A stretch of DNA of 13,219 nt from a bacterium (GTDB taxonomy: Bacteria > Bacteroidota > Bacteroidia > Bacteroidales > Bacteroidaceae), in contig SFXD01000062.1 in NCBI GenBank assembly GCA_004559785.1, positions 1-13,219 on the forward strand, given 5' to 3'. The notes under the pieces are model-generated. The model ran no database searches, was not told where the DNA came from, and saw only the letters and a program-made list of their open reading frames with translations. This document shows positions 7,159 to 13,219 of this stretch, piece by piece. The first letter of the stretch is position 1. Every line of letters starts with the position of its first letter. The translations under genes were made by a program, and so were the position numbers.

Positions 7159-8046
7159 ATGAGTTTGAAGATTGTTGTGCTTGCCAAGCAAGTACCCGAC
7201 ACACGCAACGTAGGTCCCGACGCAATGACACCCGAGGGAACCGTAAACCGTAGCGCCCTGCCTGCCATATTCAATCCCGAGGACTTGAATGCCCTGGAGC
7301 AGGCCTTGCGTCTGAAAGACGAGAATCCAGGCACCACAGTAACCATCATCACGATGGGTCCAGGCAGAGCTGCCGAAGTAATTCGCGAAGCCATGTACCG
7401 AGGGGCAGACGGTGGCTACCTGCTTACCGACCGTGCCTTTGCAGGAGCTGACACGCTCGCCACGAGCTATGCCCTGTCCACAGCTATCAAGCACGTACAG
7501 CCAGACGTTGACCTAATAATAGGAGGCCGCCAAGCCATAGACGGAGACACCGCACAGGTAGGCCCACAGGTGGCAGAGAAACTGGGACTGAACCAGATTA
7601 CCTACACAGAGGAAATCTTGTCTTGCAAGGACGGCAAGATTACCGTCAAGAGGCACATAGACGGGGGCGTGGAGACCGTGGAGAGCCCATTGCCCTGCGT
7701 GCTTACCGTCAACGGCAGCGCAGCACCTTGCCGCCCAAGGAACGTGAAGTACGTAATGAAGTACAAGCGCGCCCTGGCTCCTATGGAACTCCCACAGGGA
7801 CAGGGATTCGGCGACCTGCCATATTCCGGGCAGTACGAGAAGAAGCCTTACCTGAAGCTTGGCCAGCTAACCTGTGCCGACGTCAACGCCGACCTCAGCC
7901 AATGCGGACTGGCAGGTAGCCCGACAAAGGTAAAGAACGTAGAGAACATAGTCTTCAAGGCTAAGGAAAGCAAAGTATTAACAGGCAGCGACGAGGACAT
8001 AGACTCGCTTGTGAAGGAACTCCTCGCCAGCCATACAATAGGATAA
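7159..8046 (+). CDS. etfB: Electron transfer flavoprotein, beta subunit
   Basis: A 295-residue EtfB, the smaller part of the cytoplasmic EtfAB heterodimer that carries electrons between NADH or acyl-CoA dehydrogenases and other carriers. It begins MSLKIVVLAKQVPDT, the standard family start, and has PAIFNPEDLNALEQAL (35-50), VTIITMGPG (61-69) and GGRQAIDGDTAQVGP (122-136). The DGDTAQVGP form is, as I know the family, typical of NADH-binding, bifurcating ETFs; AMP-binding human-type ETFs have a DDDxNQTGQ-like sequence here. GLAGSPTKV (250-258) near the C-terminus also fits that group. It is longer than the human-type subunit (about 255 aa). First gene of the operon, 4 bp before etfA. Identity is very sure; bifurcation is inference. 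Confidence 0.95.
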   Translation: MSLKIVVLAKQVPDTRNVGPDAMTPEGTVNRSALPAIFNPEDLNALEQALRLKDENPGTTVTIITMGPGRAAEVIREAMYRGADGGYLLTDRAFAGADTLATSYALSTAIKHVQPDVDLIIGGRQAIDGDTAQVGPQVAEKLGLNQITYTEEILSCKDGKITVKRHIDGGVETVESPLPCVLTVNGSAAPCRPRNVKYVMKYKRALAPMELPQGQGFGDLPYSGQYEKKPYLKLGQLTCADVNADLSQCGLAGSPTKVKNVENIVFKAKESKVLTGSDEDIDSLVKELLASHTIG

Positions 8047-8050
8047 AGAC

Positions 8051-9073
8051 ATGGGTTCTGTATATGTATATTGCGAGCTTGAAGGCACCAAGGTAGCCGA
8101 GGTAAGCCAGGAACTGCTCACCAAGGGCAGGAAGTTGGCCAACACGCTGGGCGTAAGGCTGGAAGCTGTAGCTGCAGGCTACGGCATCACGGGAAATGTC
8201 GAGAGCCAGATTCTACCCTACGGCGTAGACAGGCTGCACATCTTCGACGCAGAGGGACTGGCTCCCTATACAAGCAAGCCCCATACGGCTGTACTGGTGG
8301 AACTGTTCCGCAGGGAAAAGCCTCAGATCTGCCTCATGGGTGCCGACGTCGTAGGACGCGACCTGGGTCCACGCGTGTCCTCTGCCCTGCACAGCGGACT
8401 CACAGCCGACTGCACAGCCTTGGAGATAGGACCACACGACGACAAGAAACTGGGCAAGCACTACGATAACCTGCTCTACCAGATTCGCCCCGCATTCGGT
8501 GGAAACATCGTGGCTACCATCGTAAACCCCGAAAACCGCCCACAGATGGCTACCGTACGAAGCGGTGTGATGAAGGCCGAGATACTCGACCCAGCATACC
8601 CAGGCGAAGTAGTAGTGGAGGACGTAGCACAATTCGTACCCGACACAGAGTACGTGACACGTGTCCTCGACCGCCACGTGGAGGCTGCCAAGAACAACCT
8701 GAAGGGCGCACCCATCATCGTGGCAGGCGGCTACGGCGTAGGCTCAAGGGAAGGTTTCGACCAACTCCGCGAACTGGCACGTGTACTACATGCCGAGGTC
8801 GGCGCAAGCCGTGCCGCCGTTGACGCAGGATTCTGCGAGCACGACCTTCAGATTGGCCAGACCGGCGTGACGGTACGCCCTAAGGTGTACATAGCATGCG
8901 GCATCAGCGGAGCCATACAGCATGTGGCAGGCATGAAGGAGAGCGGCATCATCATCAGCATCAACAGCGACGAGAACGCACCCATCAACCAGATTGCCGA
9001 CTATGTCATCAACGGCACCGTGGAGGAAGTCGTGCCGAAACTGATAAAGTATTACAAACAGAATAGCAAGTAA
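8051..9073 (+). CDS. etfA: Electron transfer flavoprotein, alpha subunit
   Basis: A 340-residue EtfA. The N-terminal alpha/beta domain (about 1-190) contains GRDLGPRVSSALHSGLTADC (102-121) and RPAFGGNIVATI (146-157). The C-terminal FAD-binding domain (about 205-340) contains VGASRAAVDAG (250-260), IGQTGVTVRP (268-277), GISGAIQHVAGM (284-295) and INSDENAPINQIADY (304-318), including the Arg, Thr and His positions that contact the flavin in known ETFs. The usual GGRG at the start of this domain reads GGYG (226-229); I believe this is common in Bacteroidota homologues. The start lies 4 bp after the etfB stop and the stop 5 bp before the dehydrogenase, so the three are almost certainly one transcript. 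Confidence 0.95.
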   Translation: MGSVYVYCELEGTKVAEVSQELLTKGRKLANTLGVRLEAVAAGYGITGNVESQILPYGVDRLHIFDAEGLAPYTSKPHTAVLVELFRREKPQICLMGADVVGRDLGPRVSSALHSGLTADCTALEIGPHDDKKLGKHYDNLLYQIRPAFGGNIVATIVNPENRPQMATVRSGVMKAEILDPAYPGEVVVEDVAQFVPDTEYVTRVLDRHVEAAKNNLKGAPIIVAGGYGVGSREGFDQLRELARVLHAEVGASRAAVDAGFCEHDLQIGQTGVTVRPKVYIACGISGAIQHVAGMKESGIIISINSDENAPINQIADYVINGTVEEVVPKLIKYYKQNSK

Positions 9074-9078
9074 GCAAA

Positions 9079-10791
9079 ATGGCAAATTTTTATACTGACG
9101 TTCCAGAGATTAAGTTCGAACTGGAGAACAATCCACTCATGCAACGCATCGTGGAACTGAAAGAGCGCGGCTACGAGGACAAGGACACATACGACGAGGC
9201 TCCGCAGGACTACCCCGATGCCATGGACAGCTACGACAGGGTACTCGACGTGGTGGGAGACATCACAGCCAACATCGTAGCCCCCAACGCAGAAGACGTG
9301 GATGCAGAAGGCCCACACTGCGAGGGTGGACGCGTACGCTATGCGAGCAAGACATACGAGAACCTCGACGCCATGACCAAGGCAGGACTCAACGGCATGA
9401 CGATGCCACGCCGCTACGGCGGACTCAACCTGCCAGTCACGGTATATACCGCAGCCAACGAAATCGTGAGCTCGGGAGATGCCGGATTCGAGAACATATG
9501 GTCGCTCCAAGACTGCATCGAGACCCTCTTCTGCTTCGGAAACGAGGAACAGAGACGCAAATACATCCCACGCGTATGCGCAGGTGAGACAATGTCTATG
9601 GACTTGACGGAGCCCGACGCTGGTTCCGACCTCCAGAGCGTAATGCTGAAGGCCACCTATGACGAGGAGAACTCCTGCTGGAGGCTGAACGGAAGCAAAC
9701 GCTTTATAACAAACGGAGACTCTGACATCCACCTCGTGCTGGCACGCTCGGAGGCCGGCACGCGCGACGGACGCGGGCTCTCGATGTTCATCTACGACAA
9801 GCGAGACGGAGGAGTCGACGTACGCCGCATAGAGAACAAGCTCGGCATACATGGCAGCCCAACCTGCGAACTGGTATACAAGAACGCAAAGTGCGAGCTC
9901 TGTGGCGACCGCAAGCTGGGTCTCATCAAGTACGTGATGTCGCTCATGAACGGTGCACGTCTCGGCATCGCCGCACAGAGCGTCGGCCTGTCGCAGGCTG
10001 CATACAACGAGGCTCTGGCATACGCCAGGGACCGCAAGCAGTTTGGCAAGGCGATTATCGAGTTCCCCGCCGTGGCAGAGATGATAGCCAACATCAAGGC
10101 AAAGCTCGATGCTGGTCGCGCACTACTCTACCAGACGGCACGCTACGTGGACATCTACAAGGCTTTGGAGGACATTGCACGCGAGCGCAAGCTGACACCT
10201 GAGGAAAGGCAGGAACTGAAGAAGTACTCGAAGCTGGCAGATGCCTTCACCCCCCTTGCAAAGGGAATGAACAGCGAGTATGCCAACCAGAACGGCTACG
10301 ACTGCATACAGGTACACGGAGGTTCCGGATTCATGCTGGAATACGCCTGCCAGCGCATCTACCGCGACGCACGCATCACATCCATCTACGAGGGTACTAC
10401 CCAGCTGCAGACCGTGGCAGCCATCCGCTACGTGACCAACGGCTTCTACGCCTCGGTCATCGCCGACTACGAGTCTGTCCCATGCGCACCACAGTACGAG
10501 GCGTTCATGGCACGCATCAAGGCGATGGCCGGGAAGTTCAACGAGTATACCGCTGCCGTCAGGGAGACTGCCGACCAGGACTTCCATGACATCTGCGCAC
10601 GCCACCTCTACGAGATGGCAGCCGACGTCATCATGTGCCACCTATTGCTACAGAACGCCAGCCAGGCTCCCGAGCTCTTCGGACGCAGCCTCCAGGTGTA
10701 CGTCAACCATGCAGAGGCAGAGATTGCCAAGCATGCAGGATGGATTGGCAGCATGAGCGTGGAGCAACTGGACAGCTACCGCCAGAAGTAG
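9079..10791 (+). CDS. Long-form acyl-CoA dehydrogenase (FadE5/DmdC-like)
   Basis: A 570-residue FAD-dependent acyl-CoA dehydrogenase that would interconvert an acyl-CoA and its enoyl-CoA, exchanging electrons with the adjacent EtfAB. Motifs: MSMDLTEPDAGSDL (172-185, FAD and substrate region), LNGSKRFITNGD (203-214), ENKLGIHGSPTCEL (252-265), NGARLGIAAQSVG (291-303), AYARDRKQFG (314-323), and RDARITSIYEGTTQLQ (429-444), with Glu438 as the expected catalytic base. It is about 190 residues longer than butyryl-CoA dehydrogenase. The excess lies in an N-terminal segment, a charged helical insert (about 357-385) and a C-terminal domain (about 455-570), as in FadE5 and methylmercaptopropionyl-CoA dehydrogenase (DmdC). 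The acyl substrate cannot be assigned. Last gene of the operon, followed by a strong terminator. Family very sure; physiological direction unknown. Confidence 0.93.
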   Translation: MANFYTDVPEIKFELENNPLMQRIVELKERGYEDKDTYDEAPQDYPDAMDSYDRVLDVVGDITANIVAPNAEDVDAEGPHCEGGRVRYASKTYENLDAMTKAGLNGMTMPRRYGGLNLPVTVYTAANEIVSSGDAGFENIWSLQDCIETLFCFGNEEQRRKYIPRVCAGETMSMDLTEPDAGSDLQSVMLKATYDEENSCWRLNGSKRFITNGDSDIHLVLARSEAGTRDGRGLSMFIYDKRDGGVDVRRIENKLGIHGSPTCELVYKNAKCELCGDRKLGLIKYVMSLMNGARLGIAAQSVGLSQAAYNEALAYARDRKQFGKAIIEFPAVAEMIANIKAKLDAGRALLYQTARYVDIYKALEDIARERKLTPEERQELKKYSKLADAFTPLAKGMNSEYANQNGYDCIQVHGGSGFMLEYACQRIYRDARITSIYEGTTQLQTVAAIRYVTNGFYASVIADYESVPCAPQYEAFMARIKAMAGKFNEYTAAVRETADQDFHDICARHLYEMAADVIMCHLLLQNASQAPELFGRSLQVYVNHAEAEIAKHAGWIGSMSVEQLDSYRQK

Positions 10792-10832
10792 TTCCATCCG
10801 TCAGAAGCACATTCCGAAAAGGAGAAGCATAC

Positions 10833-10876
10833 ATATTCCCCGTCAGATTTCGTTCTGGCGGGGAATATTGTTTTTC
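10833..10876 (+). terminator. Strong rho-independent terminator of the etf operon
   Basis: A 14-bp stem (10833-10846 with 10855-10868, one G-T pair) encloses an 8-nt loop and is followed by TGTTTTTC. It begins 41 bp after the dehydrogenase stop codon. The minus strand has no matching T-run, so it should act on plus-strand transcripts only. Confidence 0.85.
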
Positions 10877-10920
10877 GTAAGGGAAGGTGGTGTGTAAGTG
10901 ACATAAGGGCTGCCAAACTC

Positions 10921-10942
10921 GGTTTTCCCCTGGTTTTCCCCT
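10921..10942. repeat. Tandem 11-bp repeat, two copies of GGTTTTCCCCT
   Basis: Two exact adjacent copies (10921-10931 and 10932-10942) lie in the 270-bp gap between the etf operon and the convergent protease gene. The rest of the gap is rich in CCCC and GGGG runs and TTAGGC words (10951-10970), and shows no gene. No function is evident. Confidence 0.5.
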
Positions 10943-11011
10943 TACCATCCCGTTAGGCTCCCCTTAGGCAGGGTAACGGAAACTAAAGGGGGGCGAATCA
11001 AAATGTATCTT

Positions 11012-11038
11012 GGCAAGTCCGCCCAATGACGGCTCGCC
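11012..11038 (-). terminator. Possible weak terminator or 3' hairpin of the protease gene
   Basis: On the minus strand, just after the protease stop at 11061, GGCGAG pairs with CTTGCC (one G-T) and extends by CCG/CGG with a one-base bulge. The sequence after it is AAGATACATTTTG, not a real T-run. It may be only a 3' stem; weak evidence. Confidence 0.25.
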
Positions 11039-11060
11039 TACGAAAGCAGCCACCCAAAAG

Positions 11061-13049
11061 TCAAGGATTGGACACATATTTCCTGCCACGGGAAATGAAG
11101 ATGCCCTTGCCCTGCGAGGCAGGACGGCCCGAGAGGTCGTATGCAGGTTCCGTAGACAAAGGCTGGTCTGCAAGGACTCCCCTGACGTCGTCGCCCAAAG
11201 AGACGTTGCATCCTGCACTCCACTCCCCGGCTATGTCCCCCACCATGGCACGCACACGGAAGACACAGTTGCGTGAGGATGTCGATACCGGTATATAGAG
11301 GCGCGTGCCCTCCGTCTGGTACACCACCAGCACGGGAGTGGGTATGGGGTCGGAATAGGCTGCAGCATCGTCGGAGGAATCCGCCTCCTCGGTAACGGCA
11401 TCCGATGGTGCCAGGTCGCTACTCTCCCTGACCTCTACCTCATACGAGTCGGCACCTGCGACGGCATTCCATGTGGCTGTGAATCCCTGAGGGGTGATGT
11501 CCTCGGCGGCAAGTCCCTCCGGCACTCCCACGAAGGCTCCTCCATCGAAAAGGAAAGAAATCAAGCCATCTGCCGATTCGGAGATCTGCGTAATGGGATG
11601 CCCCATGAAATAGGTGCCATTTGCATTCTTGTTGTATAGCTTGGCAGCAGGGGAAGACGTGTCGGTCAGCTCGTCATTCCCATTCGGCCCGGGCCACGTG
11701 TCGCCTGAAAGGTTTTGGGAGGACAACTTACCATCGGCTGGGATGATGGTCATTCGCTGGTGCGTGGAAACATTGTTGACGGTATTGTTTGTCCAGGCAG
11801 AGGCATCGAAATCTACGTGGATCACGAGCAGGCCATGGCCGGGCGAATAGGTCCACCACCCCTCGTTCTGCCTGTTCTCGAGCAAGTAGTACTCGCTTGG
11901 CTTGCCACTGTTGCGTACCATATAGGCAACAGGTTCGCTGGAGAGTGGCGGCATGTCGGCAATGGTTACGGGGTCTGTCAGTTCGATGGGCTTGAGCCAT
12001 CCACAGTACATGCGCTCGTAACTGGTATATGGGGATGGGCAAGTGCTGTCGTAATTAGGTCCGAGATAGCACCCCAAGTCCATAAGGTCCCAGAAGTCCA
12101 TGCCGAAGTTATACCCTGTTGTGTCGTACATGTCGGGGATGCTGAGGCAATGGCTGAACTCGTGGCAAGCCGTGCCTATGCCGTCGATGTTCGTGCCTCT
12201 ATACCCGGAAAGCTCACACGAGCAGGCGTAGGTGTCCACCTTTACGCCATCGAGGGTGAGTGCCCCTGGGCCGTCTCCGTCGTACTTGGCATAGGAAAGC
12301 TGGTATTCGTGTGGCCATATCGTATACGAGATGTCTGACTGCGACTCGCCATAGCCTGCATATATGACGAATACCTGGTCTACGTAGCCATCGTCGTCCC
12401 AGTCGTAATCGGCAAAGTCCACGTACGGGTCGGCAAGCCTGACAGCCTCTGCCACCATCTCTGCGGCATATTTGTCGTTTCCGTTTGAATCGTTGGCACC
12501 ATAATATTTAATTGACTTGCTGAGCACTACGGGACCTACGACGTCGAAGGTCAGGTCGAACAGCCCGTAGCTGGAGTCCAGGAAGTAGTCGTGTACCGAC
12601 CCGTGCATGCCAAACCGATTGAAGCCTACCTCGTTGAAGAATCCCTGATAGTCCTCGTTGGTATATACCATGCTCTTGTCGCTATACGATGCAAGTATCA
12701 CGATGCCCTTCCTGGAACCTGAGATGGGATTCTCTTCCGCTCCCCACCTGGACTTGCGCCCGACCTTCCTTGCCATGCGGAGGGAGTTCCTCTGTGCGAG
12801 CCTTGCAGACCTCCTTGCCTGGATGTCGGCGAGCATCACCTCGTGGGAAATGCCAAGCGAGTCCGTTACGTAGGCACGACCTATGCCGTCCGTATAATAG
12901 TGCGCGTATTCGTCCCCCCTAAACTGAGCTTCGACGTGAGAGCCGTCTGCAAGGGTGAGCATCTTCTTCACAGGCCTTGCAGGCACAGCAAGGATACCCA
13001 GGCATACGCTTGCGGCAAATAATGTAGAAGCTATTCTCTTCATATCCAT
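11061..13049 (-). CDS. Secreted M6-family metalloprotease (immune inhibitor A-like) with fibronectin III domain
   Basis: A 662-residue secreted zinc protease. Residues 1 to about 23 are a signal peptide. A propeptide-like region (30-70, with DGSHVEAQFRGDEYAHYYT) is typical of M6 enzymes. The catalytic domain (about 115-505) holds DYDWDDDGYVDQVFVIYAGY (214-233), probably calcium-binding, and the zinc site HEFSHCLSIPDMYD (296-309), with His296, Glu297, His300 and likely Asp306. The Gly normally found in HExxHxxG is Ser303. A fibronectin III-like domain follows (about 508-618), carrying an acidic insert (543-568). The C-terminus has YDLSGRPASQGKGIFISRGR (637-656), a short tail common on Prevotella secreted proteins and probably a variant sorting signal. 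The start could be Met1 (13049) or Met3 (13043), two codons apart. Single gene, convergent with the etf operon; presumed role is degrading external protein. Confidence 0.9.
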   Translation of the reverse strand: MDMKRIASTLFAASVCLGILAVPARPVKKMLTLADGSHVEAQFRGDEYAHYYTDGIGRAYVTDSLGISHEVMLADIQARRSARLAQRNSLRMARKVGRKSRWGAEENPISGSRKGIVILASYSDKSMVYTNEDYQGFFNEVGFNRFGMHGSVHDYFLDSSYGLFDLTFDVVGPVVLSKSIKYYGANDSNGNDKYAAEMVAEAVRLADPYVDFADYDWDDDGYVDQVFVIYAGYGESQSDISYTIWPHEYQLSYAKYDGDGPGALTLDGVKVDTYACSCELSGYRGTNIDGIGTACHEFSHCLSIPDMYDTTGYNFGMDFWDLMDLGCYLGPNYDSTCPSPYTSYERMYCGWLKPIELTDPVTIADMPPLSSEPVAYMVRNSGKPSEYYLLENRQNEGWWTYSPGHGLLVIHVDFDASAWTNNTVNNVSTHQRMTIIPADGKLSSQNLSGDTWPGPNGNDELTDTSSPAAKLYNKNANGTYFMGHPITQISESADGLISFLFDGGAFVGVPEGLAAEDITPQGFTATWNAVAGADSYEVEVRESSDLAPSDAVTEEADSSDDAAAYSDPIPTPVLVVYQTEGTRLYIPVSTSSRNCVFRVRAMVGDIAGEWSAGCNVSLGDDVRGVLADQPLSTEPAYDLSGRPASQGKGIFISRGRKYVSNP

Positions 13050-13219
13050 TCGCAGTTGTTTGCTTCCCGAATTATCGTACGGGGTGTTCTATAAATTAGT
13101 TTTAAGTTCTTCCCCGGGGAGTCTATGTTATCCTTGGACGCTTATGCTCTCTCACTTGCATCTGTCTCTTTTTCACTCAGTCACGATGCCCGCATCGCTC
13201 CATCATGAAAAATAAACAT
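13050..13219 (-). other. Upstream region of the protease gene; no gene seen
   Basis: This 170-bp stretch holds the leader and presumably the promoter of the M6 protease gene, but I find no convincing TAnnTTTG box on the minus strand. It contains two small palindromes: CCCCGGGG near 13113-13120, and CGATGC-CC-GCATCG (13184-13197), a 6-bp stem with a 2-nt centre. Neither is followed by a T-run. No protein-coding frame looks real here. Confidence 0.4.

Noticed and set aside
10877..11010. Riboswitch or small RNA in the G/C-run-rich gap
   Set aside because: There are short complementary runs such as GTAAGGG and CCCCTTAC, but no consistent fold, no known riboswitch core, and no downstream gene on the same strand for it to control.
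11715..12338. 207-residue plus-strand frame opposite the M6 protease
   Set aside because: The protease has its zinc site and domains intact on the other strand; this is its antisense shadow.

Overview
The window looks like chromosomal DNA of a Bacteroidales bacterium, most likely from the Prevotella group. Three signs support this. One encoded protein ends in a typical type A sorting domain of the type IX secretion system. The M6 protease ends in a short 'YDLSGR...GIFI..GRK' tail of a kind common on secreted Prevotella proteins. Three intergenic regions carry the Bacteroidota -7 promoter motif TAnnTTTG. I see no rRNA, tRNA, CRISPR array or intact mobile element.

Layout. Positions 1-177 hold the open 3' end of an unrecognised plus-strand reading frame, GC-rich up to about 120 and then running through a short ATGTTAA repeat. 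Positions 178-648 hold no intact gene, but the same plus-strand frame reads as convincing protein, interrupted by stops at 175-177, 256-261 and 448-450; I call it a decayed gene. A minus-strand cluster follows (5018 down to 641): a POT/PTR2-family proton-coupled peptide transporter, an NhaC-family Na+/H+ antiporter that overlaps it by 8 bp and starts with TTG, and a secreted type IX cargo protein of unknown function 33 bp further on. A hairpin and T-run terminator lies just beyond it. Divergently, a SulP-family anion transporter with a STAS domain runs 5209-6951. The shared upstream region contains two opposing TAnnTTTG boxes with a perfect 8-bp inverted repeat between them.

A promoter at 7066-7097 drives a tight plus-strand operon, etfB-etfA-acyl-CoA dehydrogenase (gaps of 4 and 5 bp), closed by a strong terminator at 10833-10876. 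EtfB has the DGDTAQVGP signature that I associate with NADH-using, electron-bifurcating ETFs. The dehydrogenase is a long (570 aa) enzyme of the FadE5/DmdC type. Together they probably form one flavin-based module linking an acyl-CoA/enoyl-CoA step to NAD(H) and perhaps ferredoxin. A convergent secreted M6 metalloprotease (13049-11061) completes the window.

Biological theme: extracellular proteolysis (M6), peptide import (POT), ion homeostasis (NhaC, SulP) and acyl-CoA redox metabolism would suit a protein- or peptide-using anaerobe. Apart from the three operon-like groupings, the functional links are inference. Nothing here is clearly a new biological system. The items most worth a second look are the interrupted frame at 178-648, the inverted repeat at 5083-5103, and the possible bifurcating Etf/dehydrogenase pair.
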